Part shown: positions 1 through 6,638 of the stretch, piece by piece
How positions within the stretch are numbered: position 1 is the stretch's first letter
How the letters are laid out: every line of letters starts with the position of its first letter
Position numbers and translations under genes: made by a program
Notes under the pieces: generated by a model
Databases searched by the model: none
What the model was told of the DNA's origin: nothing
The model's input: only the letters and a program-made list of their open reading frames with translations
Source of the DNA: Brumimicrobium sp965659845
GTDB taxonomy: Bacteria; Bacteroidota; Bacteroidia; Flavobacteriales_D; Crocinitomicaceae
DNA length: 13,979 bases
NCBI GenBank assembly: GCA_965659845.1
Contig: CBFHXS010000070.1
Coordinates: 1 to 13,979, forward strand
Direction of reading: 5' to 3'

Positions 1-2
1 CT

Positions 3-866
3 TTGCCTGAAGGGCATCGTTTTCCAATGGATAAATATGATCTTTTGCCGAAGCAATTGTTGCATGAAGGTACTGTAGAGGAGGAACAATTCTTTAGTCC
101 AGAAACAATAGCTCAAGACCACGTTCTAGCGGTTCATGAAGAGGTTTACTTTAATCGGTTAAGAAACTTAGAGCTTGATAAAAGAGAACAACGGAAATCT
201 GGCTTTCCACATGATGAACATTTGATAGAAAGAGAGCAAATAATCATGGAAGGTACACGTAAGTGTGCAGAGTTAGCACTTGAAACAGGAGCAGCCATGA
301 ATATTGCAGGAGGAACACATCACGCCTATGCAGATCGTGCAGAAGGGTTCTGTTTACTCAATGATCAGGCAATAGCATCAAAATGGTTATTGGATACAAA
401 TAAAGTAAACTCTATTTTAATCATAGACCTCGATGTGCACCAAGGCAATGGCACTGCTAAAATATTTGAAGATGAACCACAAGTGTTTACTTTTAGTATG
501 CATGGAGCCAATAATTATCCGCTGAAAAAAGAAAAATCAGATTTAGATGTTCCTTTGGAAGATGGAGTAGACGATAAAACTTATATTTATGAATTGGAGA
601 AAAACTTGGATCAGATATTAAGTAATTTTAATCCTGAATTTTTGTTTTTCCAATCTGGAGTTGATATCATCAATACCGACAAGTTAGGTAGAATGAATGT
701 TTCAATTCAGGGTTGTCTCCAACGGGATGAGATTATTTTTCGTCTTGCTAAAGAACTTAACTTACCCATTGTTTCGAGTATGGGAGGAGGTTACTCGAAG
801 GAAATAAAATATATTATAGAAGCACATGCAAATACATTCAGATCCGCACAGCACATCTTATTTTAA
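3..866 (+). CDS. Histone deacetylase family protein (class IV/HDAC11-like), 5' end outside window
   Basis: This is a zinc-dependent deacylase of the HDAC superfamily, 287 residues visible. The reading frame is open from the first bases and begins inside the family's N-terminal segment (LPEGHRFPMDKY), so I judge about 10-15 residues, including the true start, to lie upstream; the first visible codon, TTG, is most likely an internal Leu. Seen: the catalytic His pair in GGTHHAYADRAEGF (H106, H107), zinc ligands D144 and H146 in DLDVHQGNG, D221 in QSGVD, and the transition-state Tyr 264 in GGGYS. All catalytic residues are intact, so an active enzyme is expected. The HRFPM opening and the HHA..DRAEGF signature resemble bacterial HDAC11-like proteins. 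The substrate (acetyl-lysine, acetylpolyamine or another acyl amide) cannot be read from sequence. The last 41 bases overlap tspO. Confidence 0.93.
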   Translation: MPEGHRFPMDKYDLLPKQLLHEGTVEEEQFFSPETIAQDHVLAVHEEVYFNRLRNLELDKREQRKSGFPHDEHLIEREQIIMEGTRKCAELALETGAAMNIAGGTHHAYADRAEGFCLLNDQAIASKWLLDTNKVNSILIIDLDVHQGNGTAKIFEDEPQVFTFSMHGANNYPLKKEKSDLDVPLEDGVDDKTYIYELEKNLDQILSNFNPEFLFFQSGVDIINTDKLGRMNVSIQGCLQRDEIIFRLAKELNLPIVSSMGGGYSKEIKYIIEAHANTFRSAQHILF

Positions 867-1356
867 ACAAGGCCTTTGGCTGAAGATTTTAATCTCTGTA
901 ATCGTTTGTCTAGGATTGGGTTTTTTGAGTGGTTTCTCAACAGTTTCCGAAATTCAAGGTTGGTACGCTGAATTGAATAAGCCAGTATTTACTCCCCCGA
1001 ATTGGCTTTTTGGCCCAGCATGGACGATAATTTACATTTTAATTGGAGGTTCTTTTGGATTGATCTGGCAAGTTTCCGCTAAAGCTAGGTATCCGATTAT
1101 TGTGAAATTTGCCAATCGAGGTCTCGTTATTTTTGGGATACACTTCTTACTTAACTTGGCCTGGACTCCTGTTTTTTTTGGATTTCACAATCCTGAGCTG
1201 GGACTCGTAGTTATTCTTTTACTGTTGGCTTTTATAATCATTTTAATCCGACATTTCTTTAGGTTAGATAGAGTCGCGTCCTTTTTACTCATACCTTACT
1301 TACTGTGGGTTTCTTTTGCAACAGCACTAAATTTAAGCATCGTAATTCTCAACTGA
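826..1356 (+). CDS. tspO: TspO/MBR family integral membrane protein
   Basis: TspO (translocator protein/peripheral benzodiazepine receptor family) binds porphyrins and is linked to tetrapyrrole and stress or light responses in bacteria; it sits in the cytoplasmic membrane with five helices. At 176 residues the length fits. Seen: five hydrophobic segments at roughly 19-40, 61-81, 97-119, 124-143 and 150-174; the family signature LNKPVFTPPNWLFGPAW at 50-66; LNLAWTPVFFG at 109-119; and PYLLWVSFATALN at 157-169. The ATG at 826 is the only ATG upstream of the first helix and lies 41 bases inside the HDAC gene, giving a slightly long N-terminus (about 18 residues before helix 1). The gene is followed by a one-base TGATG overlap with the lipoprotein gene, so the three are probably co-transcribed. 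Confidence 0.95.
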   Translation: MQIHSDPHSTSYFKQGLWLKILISVIVCLGLGFLSGFSTVSEIQGWYAELNKPVFTPPNWLFGPAWTIIYILIGGSFGLIWQVSAKARYPIIVKFANRGLVIFGIHFLLNLAWTPVFFGFHNPELGLVVILLLLAFIIILIRHFFRLDRVASFLLIPYLLWVSFATALNLSIVILN

Positions 1357-1826
1357 TGAGAAGTATATTTGTTCCATTCCTTCTTTTTATCCTAGCTGGA
1401 TGTAGTTTATCTACGGAGCAGGAGATGTCGTTGAACAAGTCAATTAACAATATGATTGAAGCGAGAAACACTGGGGATGGATTATCTTATTTAAATTACA
1501 CGCACCCTGCCATAGTAAAACATTTTACTAATCTTGGAGATAGTTTATTGAAACAAAAATTTCAAGAGGTTCCAGAGTCATCATCTCGTTATCAGTTCAA
1601 TGATAACTATATATATTGGGGCTCAGGATATGTAAAGGAAGTTAGAAATAGAGACACTATAATTCAAGCTAAAATCGAAATTAAGCTATATGAGAATCAT
1701 GATATGATTGATAGTACTGTGACTTTTTTTGCTACTTCTTTCGAAAAAGAGTCTGACTGGCTCTTCTCTATTTCATCTGATTATCATTCATCATATTTTC
1801 CGGTTGAACAACGGCTTTTTGACTAA
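1356..1826 (+). CDS. Small lipoprotein of unknown function
   Basis: I do not recognise a named family. The 156-residue product starts with a short Arg-containing N-terminus, a hydrophobic stretch and a lipobox LAGC with the acylated Cys at position 16, so it should be an envelope lipoprotein. The mature part has a helix-like start (NKSINNMIEARNTGD) followed by strand-like segments, including one that ends in SDWLFSISSDY. That order and the dWlFs-type strand are reminiscent of NTF2/SnoaL-like folds; this is inference only. I chose the ATG at 1356 rather than an in-frame ATG at 1305, because 1356 gives a clean lipoprotein signal and makes a TGATG stop-start overlap with tspO, typical of translational coupling. 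The link to TspO may be functional, but nothing in the sequence says how. Confidence 0.75.
   Translation: MRSIFVPFLLFILAGCSLSTEQEMSLNKSINNMIEARNTGDGLSYLNYTHPAIVKHFTNLGDSLLKQKFQEVPESSSRYQFNDNYIYWGSGYVKEVRNRDTIIQAKIEIKLYENHDMIDSTVTFFATSFEKESDWLFSISSDYHSSYFPVEQRLFD
1800..1820 (+). terminator. Possible intrinsic terminator at end of tspO operon
   Basis: A short GC-containing hairpin lies just inside the 3' end of the lipoprotein gene: CCG(G)TT pairs with AACGG around a GAAC loop (1800-1814, one bulged G), followed by CTTTTTG. The stem is only five pairs and overlaps codons, so this is a weak call. Confidence 0.3.
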
Positions 1827-1851
1827 TTGTATTAGCTTCTGAGGGTCAGTG

Positions 1852-1869
1852 TGTTCGTTTTGTTCGTTA
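1852..1869 (+). repeat. Tandem 9-mer TGTTCGTT(T/A) x2
   Basis: Two adjacent copies, TGTTCGTTT and TGTTCGTTA, lie in the 117-base gap before the TPR gene. The same TGTTCGTTT occurs once more at 6097-6105, in the gap after the SRAP gene. Two copies side by side could be a binding site or a chance feature of T-rich DNA. Confidence 0.5.
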
Positions 1870-1943
1870 TGGATTTGTTCCTTAAATCCAGCTTTCTTAA
1901 ATAATTTCTTGCTAATTTAGGAACTCTTGTTTCTACGCTACTC

Positions 1944-3017
1944 ATGAAAATACAGTTTTTGTGCTTCTGTTTTTCTTTTCTTTCTGGAACTATTTTCAGT
2001 CAGAGTGATACACTTATACGTGCTATAATAAGTCATTCAAGGGAAGTAGAGGAGCAAGGAAATCATGATTACGCAATCGAATTGATTCGATCGAATATCA
2101 AGACTTATCAAGAATCTTCAGCGTTGAGAGAGGAATTGGCTGGCCTTTACTTCAGAGGAGCAGAATACCGCAAATCAATCAAGCAGAGCAAGAAGTTCCT
2201 TAGAAAATTTGGACCAAAATCTTCAGTATACCAGCTTCAGGCCCATGGATATGTTAATTTGTCAAAAGCTGAAAAAGCAGGTCAAACCTTAGAAAAAGGA
2301 TTAAAGGAACTTCCTCATGAAGGTGTTTTGTTCACAGAGAAAGGAAGACTTTCAATGCATCAAGAGAATTATGTAGATGCCATCGATTGGTTTGAAAAAG
2401 GTATTCAGAATGCTTCTAATTTTTCAGGGAATTATTACTGGGCTTCCAAGATATATCTACAATCTACTGAAGAAATTTGGGGGCTTTTGTACGGTGAGAT
2501 ATTTATAAACCTAGAGCCTTTTACCTCTAGAACAAAGGAGATAAGTAGTTTAATGTATGAAACATTAAATAAGGAAATCATTTTTTATAATGACACAGCA
2601 ATCTCTGTCAATTTATGTAAAGACGCTAATTTTTCTGTGCCGAATGAGGATACCGCTTCATATGTTAGTTATGGTCAAGATATCATTGAGCCAATGTATA
2701 AAGAAGCTTTGCGAGGTATTGATCATTTATCACTTTCGAATATCAGCAAATTCAGATCTGAATTTATAGACTTGCATAATGCTATAGAAGATAAAGCTTA
2801 TGCAGAACATCTTGTTTTTGAACTGCATTCGGAATTGATTAGCCGTGGTTTCTTTGAGGCATATAATCATTGGTTATTTATGATGGGTAACGTTGATGAA
2901 TTCAAACGTTGGGAAAGAGATAATCGTTCACAATGGAAACGTTTTATTGAGTGGTTTGAGAATTATAATTTTAAAGTGGAACCTTCAGATTTTTATTATT
3001 CCAAACAGTTTAGATAA
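1944..3017 (+). CDS. Exported TPR-repeat protein
   Basis: The 357-residue product has an N-terminal signal peptide (MKIQFLCFCFSFLSGTIFS, likely cut before Gln 20), so it is predicted periplasmic or surface-associated. Residues about 40-160 form helical tetratricopeptide-like repeats: a unit near 43-70, one near 64-90, one near 98-123 with the pattern AxGYVNLSKAEKAGQTLEKGLKEL split over two helices, and one near 127-158 (DAIDWFEKGI). TPRs mediate protein contacts, so a scaffold or assembly role is likely but unspecified. The C-terminal third has no TPR pattern and carries a Trp/Phe-rich segment (FFEAYNHWLFMM at 303-314, then FKRWERDNRSQWKRFIEW) that looks like a distinct conserved domain; I know no function for it. 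The gene stands alone, 117 bases after the tspO operon and convergent with the racemase gene 8 bases away. Confidence 0.8.
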   Translation: MKIQFLCFCFSFLSGTIFSQSDTLIRAIISHSREVEEQGNHDYAIELIRSNIKTYQESSALREELAGLYFRGAEYRKSIKQSKKFLRKFGPKSSVYQLQAHGYVNLSKAEKAGQTLEKGLKELPHEGVLFTEKGRLSMHQENYVDAIDWFEKGIQNASNFSGNYYWASKIYLQSTEEIWGLLYGEIFINLEPFTSRTKEISSLMYETLNKEIIFYNDTAISVNLCKDANFSVPNEDTASYVSYGQDIIEPMYKEALRGIDHLSLSNISKFRSEFIDLHNAIEDKAYAEHLVFELHSELISRGFFEAYNHWLFMMGNVDEFKRWERDNRSQWKRFIEWFENYNFKVEPSDFYYSKQFR

Positions 3018-3034
3018 AATGAGATTTACTCATT
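3018..3034. terminator. Hairpin between convergent genes
   Basis: AATGAG (3018-3023) pairs perfectly with CTCATT (3029-3034) around ATTTA, exactly between the TPR stop codon and the racemase stop codon, which itself lies in the loop. On the minus strand it is followed by a T-rich TTTATC. A shared bidirectional terminator is plausible, but the stem is short and AT-rich. Confidence 0.35.
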
Positions 3035-3709
3035 CAAAATAAAATTTACCGCCAGTTCTACGTGTAACTTTGTTGTATCGATTAGTTCATGATTAGTCAT
3101 CTCTTTTTTAATCAATAGAGGTAATTCTGTGCAGCCGAGTATCATTGCATCCGCACCTTTTTCTGAAAGAAAATCCATTTGTTCTAAGAAATACTTTTTG
3201 GCTTCGTCCGTAAAGTTTCCTTGGGTTAACTCTTTTGAAATGTAGTGGTGTACTTGATCAATATTACCTTCGCTAGGAAGGACTGTGTCAATACTATATT
3301 CTCTTTTTAAATACGTCGCTATAAATCCAAGTTGGGCCGTAGGTTTAGTTCCTAGCAATCCGAGTGTAGTAAATTTTTTTTGGACAGAATATTCTCCTAT
3401 TGCTTGAGCTATGTGGAGTATTGGAACTTTTATTTTGGGTTGTACAAAGTCGTAAACAAGGTGAGGAGTATTTGCACATATTATAATGCCTTCTGCTCCC
3501 ATATCAATTAATTTATTTGAAATGGCTAAATACTCTTCTTTTATACGGTCTTGATCCCTGGATCGCATGATCTCTATATTCAAACTGTAAAGAAGCAGCG
3601 TCGGATTTTTATCTGTACCAATTCTTTCGCCTACTTTCTCATTGATCATTCTGTAATAATCAATAGTTGAGTGGTAAGATGTACCTCCGATTAACCCTAT
3701 CGTCCTCAT
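3026..3709 (-). CDS. Aspartate/glutamate racemase family protein
   Basis: A cofactor-independent amino-acid racemase of the Asp/Glu/hydantoin family, which interconverts L- and D-amino acids by a two-cysteine, two-base mechanism. The length of 227 residues is typical. Seen: the N-terminal GLIGGTSYHSTIDYYRMIN, close to the GGmSwesT opening of bacterial aspartate racemases; first catalytic Cys 78 in CANTPH; second Cys 193 in LGCTELPLL; and the internal GLLGTKPT at 117-124 that begins the second half-domain. Both acid/base Cys are present, so it should be active. Aspartate is the most likely substrate by signature, but glutamate or another acidic amino acid cannot be excluded. Its ATG overlaps the stop of the cytochrome gene as ATGA, so the two are translationally coupled, although no metabolic link between them is obvious. 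Confidence 0.9.
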   Translation of the reverse strand: MRTIGLIGGTSYHSTIDYYRMINEKVGERIGTDKNPTLLLYSLNIEIMRSRDQDRIKEEYLAISNKLIDMGAEGIIICANTPHLVYDFVQPKIKVPILHIAQAIGEYSVQKKFTTLGLLGTKPTAQLGFIATYLKREYSIDTVLPSEGNIDQVHHYISKELTQGNFTDEAKKYFLEQMDFLSEKGADAMILGCTELPLLIKKEMTNHELIDTTKLHVELAVNFILNE

Positions 3710-4668
3710 TTTTCTTTCGTTTTAAACAAGATACTCCAAATACCTCGAATTTCACTTTCACCATATCCTTTAGCCTTATCTGCTGGATATAGTTTTTTCA
3801 ATGCTGTTAATGTTGCTGTGTTAATTTCTTTTTCTGGAGTTCCATGACACTTTAAGCACATCGAGTTAGTTTTAATAGGATAAAAGAATTGTGTTCCTTC
3901 CGACGTGACCTCAGTAATAGGGTTCAATTCTTTATTTTCTGCTAATGCAGATTTGTAGTATCGTATGATAGCCATTTCATTTTCATTTGCCTTATTATCT
4001 GGATTTCTCGGTTTATCGCTAACCCTATTAATTTTTGCGTTAAATCTTTTGCTAACACTATCTGTTATTGGAATCGCTTTGGTATTACAAAATTCAACGG
4101 CATAAGATGGCCCTCCTTTCTCTATGGCTTGCATAAGCTGTTTTCCTAGAGCCTTTTTCGTTGTTAACGCATAATTCAAACCTATTTCTTTTGGTTCTTC
4201 CGCATTTTTTTTAGAATGGTGTTTGTCATGTCTGTTTTCCCACCATTCAGGCTGTTCTATTTCGGCTGTGTATAAATAACGAGCAATAATCTCAAGATCT
4301 TCTTTTTGAGTGCCCTCTTTAGGCATTAACCCATATTCTTCAACTGCATGTTTAAGCAGCACTTTATCGCGTGATGGATTTTCAACAAAATTAACGAGTC
4401 GGTCAACGAATTCTTGCTCACCTGAAGTTGCTTTTGTGTATCTCGTTTTAATAGCAATCATAGGAGGAGCTAGTAAATTTTCATGTGCTACCTTACTGCT
4501 ATGACATGCGTAACATTTAGCTTCCAAAAGCTCTATTGCTCGATTATTGTTTTTTTGACGGATTAAATCGTTTTCTATACTACTGATATTCTCTTCAGAA
4601 GAGGTGCAATTTGATAATAGCAAAGTAAATAGCGTCGACATTATGATTAGGTAAAAAGAAAGCTTCAT
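3706..4668 (-). CDS. Di-haem c-type cytochrome lipoprotein with Tll0287-like (DUF3365) domain
   Basis: A 320-residue envelope haem protein. Seen: a lipoprotein signal ending LLLSNC (Cys 21), an N-terminal class I-like cytochrome c domain with haem motif CYACH (52-56) and a possible axial Met 115 in GLMP, a Trp/His-rich linker (WWENRHDKHHSKK, 142-154), then a DUF3365/Tll0287-like domain from about 164 to the end with haem motif CLKCH (271-275). Cyanobacterial Tll0287 is known for His/Cys haem ligation and a PAS-like fold; here Cys 194 in VEFCNTKA is the candidate Cys ligand. Redox sensing or small electron transfer outside the cytoplasmic membrane is inferred. Acidic residues soon after the lipid Cys (CTSSEE) might favour surface display. 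First gene of a two-gene minus-strand unit, with a TAnnTTTG box and a palindrome upstream. Confidence 0.87.
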   Translation of the reverse strand: MKLSFYLIIMSTLFTLLLSNCTSSEENISSIENDLIRQKNNNRAIELLEAKCYACHSSKVAHENLLAPPMIAIKTRYTKATSGEQEFVDRLVNFVENPSRDKVLLKHAVEEYGLMPKEGTQKEDLEIIARYLYTAEIEQPEWWENRHDKHHSKKNAEEPKEIGLNYALTTKKALGKQLMQAIEKGGPSYAVEFCNTKAIPITDSVSKRFNAKINRVSDKPRNPDNKANENEMAIIRYYKSALAENKELNPITEVTSEGTQFFYPIKTNSMCLKCHGTPEKEINTATLTALKKLYPADKAKGYGESEIRGIWSILFKTKEK

Positions 4669-4682
4669 ATTTTCGTTTTTGT

Positions 4683-4690
4683 CAAATGTA
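4683..4690 (-). promoter_or_regulatory. Bacteroidota -7 promoter box for the cytochrome gene
   Basis: Read on the minus strand this is TACATTTG, a perfect match to TAnnTTTG. It predicts a transcript start near 4678 and a leader of only about 10 bases. The upstream -33 element is poor (GTTG at a short distance), which would fit a promoter that needs an activator. Confidence 0.5.
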
Positions 4691-4712
4691 CAGTTTAATG
4701 ATATTCAACTTA

Positions 4713-4726
4713 GTAACAGATGTTAC
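4713..4726. promoter_or_regulatory. Palindromic operator candidate, Crp/Fnr-type geometry
   Basis: GTAAC-AGAT-GTTAC is a perfect 14-base inverted repeat with a 5-4-5 layout, the same as the Fnr site TTGAT-N4-ATCAA and the NnrR site TTAAC-N4-GTTAA. Its centre is about 41.5 bases upstream of the start predicted from the minus-strand -7 box, the usual position for a class II activator. It lies in the divergent gap and could also affect the plus-strand genes. The regulator is not in the window. Confidence 0.45.
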
Positions 4727-4744
4727 ATCAATTCTGTATTGTGA

Positions 4745-4778
4745 TTTGATGATATTTATTTTCTGTTGTTTACCTTTA
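4745..4778 (+). promoter_or_regulatory. Bacteroidota-type promoter for the transglutaminase-like/SRAP pair
   Basis: TTTG at 4745-4748 and TACCTTTA at 4771-4778 (one mismatch to TAnnTTTG) are 22 bases apart, within the loose spacing of Bacteroidota promoters. The -7 box ends four bases before the ATG at 4783, so transcription would begin at or next to the start codon. Confidence 0.4.
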
Positions 4779-4782
4779 TGTT

Positions 4783-5442
4783 ATGCAAGACCAAAAGGTA
4801 GAAAACAGTTATCTTATTCCCACAAATTTCCTGGATTACAATAGTCCTGTACTGAATGAGTTTATTCGTTCTATTGATAGAGCCAACTCGAAGAAACAGC
4901 AAGCGATAGAGGTCTATTACCTTGTACGTGATCACTTTTTATACGACCCATATCATCTTGATCTTAGACCTGAAGCGCTTATCGCCAGCAATATTCTCGA
5001 ACGCAGAAGAGCTTGGTGTGTTGAAAAGGCGATTGTTATGACAGCTTGTTTAAGAGCATTAGATATTCCTTCTCGGTTGGGATATGGGATTGTTATTAAT
5101 CACATTGGAGTGGATAAATTAACATCTTATTTAAAACGAAAGGAAATTGTCTTTCACGGCTATGTTGAAGCTTTTATTGATGGTTCCTGGGTTAAATCTA
5201 CCCCAGCTTTTGATAAGAAAGTGTGTCGCTTGTCAGGTGTTCCTCCATTGGAATGGGATGGAGAGAACGACGCCATGTTTCAAGCGTATAAAGGAGATGA
5301 GAAGTTTATGGAATACATTCATTTTTATGGTCACTTCGATGATGTACCGGTGGAATTGATGAATAGCGAGATGAAGAAGTATTATCCTCATTTATTCGAT
5401 GAAGAGTACAACACAAAAGCCTTTTCATTTTTCCATTGCTAA
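4783..5442 (+). CDS. Transglutaminase-like (papain-fold) domain protein
   Basis: A 219-residue protein with a transglutaminase-core fold, a family that includes transferases, peptidases and amidases. Seen: the catalytic Cys 79 in RRAWCVEKAIVMTACLRALDIPSR, where the long helix after Cys and the LRALDIPSRLGYG strand are typical; His 125 in FHGYVEAFIDGSW; and Asp 144 in KSTPAFD. The full Cys-His-Asp triad is therefore present and activity is likely, though the substrate is unknown. There is no signal peptide or membrane segment, so it is predicted cytoplasmic. The ATG at 4783 is the only Met in frame before the conserved region. It is separated from the SRAP gene by 12 bases and probably forms an operon with it. 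Confidence 0.88.
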   Translation: MQDQKVENSYLIPTNFLDYNSPVLNEFIRSIDRANSKKQQAIEVYYLVRDHFLYDPYHLDLRPEALIASNILERRRAWCVEKAIVMTACLRALDIPSRLGYGIVINHIGVDKLTSYLKRKEIVFHGYVEAFIDGSWVKSTPAFDKKVCRLSGVPPLEWDGENDAMFQAYKGDEKFMEYIHFYGHFDDVPVELMNSEMKKYYPHLFDEEYNTKAFSFFHC

Positions 5443-5454
5443 AGCGATCTTAAT

Positions 5455-6084
5455 ATGTGTTATAACATTCAGAACAAAGCAACTACGAAAGAGTTGACCG
5501 AGCGATTCAATGCACAATTTGAATTGCCTAAATTGTACAGACCTTCGAATGAAATAAGTGGTTTTACATTCCCTTTATTGCCTATACTAAAGGCAAACAA
5601 TCCTTCTCAATTTCAATATAGTTCATGGGGTTTGATACCCCATTGGGCCAAAGATCAGGATATTCGCAAGAATACCTTGAACGCGAAAATTGAGACCTTG
5701 AATGATAAACCATCCTTTAGGGATGTCCAAGAAAATAGATGCGTCCTTCCTGTTACGGGATTCTATGAATGGAAATGGTTAGATGGAAAAGGGAAGAGGA
5801 AAGAGAAGTACTTGATTAGACTTGAGCAACATGATATTTTTTGTTTAGCAGGTCTTCATTCCAAATGGATTGAGCCAAAAACAGGTGAGCCAATTGATAC
5901 ATTTACGCTATTGACCACTTCTGCAAATCCGATTATGGAGGAGATTCATAATACCAAAAAAAGAATGCCGCTAATGCTCGATATAAAAGGGGCCAATTCA
6001 TACCTGAATAAGGGTAGAATACTGCTTAATGAGCGTTTGAACACCCGTGTTGTAGAGAGTGACGGTCAGTTAGGCCTCTTTTAG
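5455..6084 (+). CDS. SRAP-domain protein (HMCES/YedK family) with C-terminal clamp-like motif
   Basis: SRAP proteins shield abasic sites in single-stranded DNA by forming a thiazolidine DNA-protein crosslink through the N-terminal Cys. Seen in 209 residues: Cys 2 exposed after Met removal (MCYNIQ), SWGLIPHWAKD at 57-67, Asn 76 in LNAKIET, the catalytic Glu 105 in TGFYEWKW, and His 165 in EEIHNTKKRMP. All active-site positions of the family (Cys, Asn, Glu, His) are present, so the crosslinking and self-reversal chemistry should be intact. The protein ends exactly in QLGLF, close to the bacterial sliding-clamp-binding consensus QL(S/D)LF. Cytoplasmic, nucleoid-acting. It lies directly downstream of the transglutaminase-like gene. 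Confidence 0.94.
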   Translation: MCYNIQNKATTKELTERFNAQFELPKLYRPSNEISGFTFPLLPILKANNPSQFQYSSWGLIPHWAKDQDIRKNTLNAKIETLNDKPSFRDVQENRCVLPVTGFYEWKWLDGKGKRKEKYLIRLEQHDIFCLAGLHSKWIEPKTGEPIDTFTLLTTSANPIMEEIHNTKKRMPLMLDIKGANSYLNKGRILLNERLNTRVVESDGQLGLF

Positions 6085-6144
6085 ATCTGTGAACAATGTT
6101 CGTTTTTCTAACGTTGTATATATAGAACTACAAACAAAAATACA

Positions 6145-6579
6145 ATGATACTACAGACAAAAGCTTTTTTAAACGGACTATTAATTTTCGGAATGATAGG
6201 TGCATATTTTATCATACTAGAGTCACTTGGATTGACCGACAACCTTTATTTACGATTCTTGAATTTCCTGTTTGTTTTAATTGGTGTGAATAATACCTTA
6301 AAGTCGGCAGCAGCTGAGTCAAAAAGTTATCCGCAACAATTAATAGCAGGAGCCACTACGGTGTTTACAGGTATATTTTTGAGTGCAGTATCCTTATTTA
6401 TGTACTTATCTTTATTCGATACAAACTTATCCGCGTTGGCAATGACCTTGATTCCAGCGGAAACTAATCTTTCATTTGCTACGGTAATCTTTGTGGAAGG
6501 GTTTACTTCATCTCTGATGATTGTATTCATCATGTTGCAATACTGGAAAAACGTGGAGGTCTCAACCGCTAACACCTAA
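6145..6579 (+). CDS. Small membrane protein of unknown function (four helices)
   Basis: I do not recognise this 144-residue protein. It is strongly hydrophobic, with four predicted membrane helices at about 8-27, 34-50, 68-88 and 108-131, a short polar loop with basic and acidic residues (KSAAAESKSYPQQ) between helices 2 and 3, and a charged tail after helix 4 (QYWKNVEVSTANT). No catalytic or metal-binding motif is visible. The arrangement recalls the short DUF-type membrane proteins common in Bacteroidota genomes, which is only a loose resemblance. It lies 60 bases after the SRAP gene and 42 bases before the glycosyltransferase gene, so it could belong to either unit or stand alone. The coding frame is clean, and the minus-strand frame across it is not supported by any homology. 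Confidence 0.7.
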   Translation: MILQTKAFLNGLLIFGMIGAYFIILESLGLTDNLYLRFLNFLFVLIGVNNTLKSAAAESKSYPQQLIAGATTVFTGIFLSAVSLFMYLSLFDTNLSALAMTLIPAETNLSFATVIFVEGFTSSLMIVFIMLQYWKNVEVSTANT

Positions 6580-6608
6580 TTAGTCAAGATTCTTATAATT
6601 TTATATTT

Positions 6609-6638
6609 ATCTTCGTTCTCCATGAGGAGAGCGAAGAT
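6609..6638 (+). promoter_or_regulatory. Stem-loop with the glycosyltransferase start codon in its loop
   Basis: ATCTTCGTTCTCC (6609-6621) and GGAGAGCGAAGAT (6626-6638) pair over 13 positions, 12 Watson-Crick and one G-U, enclosing the loop ATGA, which is the start codon plus one base. A T-rich TTTCTATTTT follows. It could hide the start codon, act as an attenuator, or be a DNA operator. Confidence 0.6.

Noticed and set aside
1871..1889. GGATTT-N7-AAATCC hairpin before the TPR gene
   Set aside because: Six AT-rich pairs with no immediate T-run. Too weak to call a terminator or riboswitch.
4310..4504. Plus-strand open frame inside the cytochrome gene
   Set aside because: It lies antisense to the cytochrome c domain with its CxxCH motif, has no recognisable domain, and is best explained as a shadow frame.
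6135..6142. TATTTTTG on the minus strand, a perfect -7 box
   Set aside because: It would drive transcription antisense into the SRAP gene, with no minus-strand gene there. Likely chance in an A-rich gap.
6327..6575. Minus-strand open frame across the small membrane protein
   Set aside because: The plus-strand frame gives four clean membrane helices. The minus frame has no domain and no convincing promoter.
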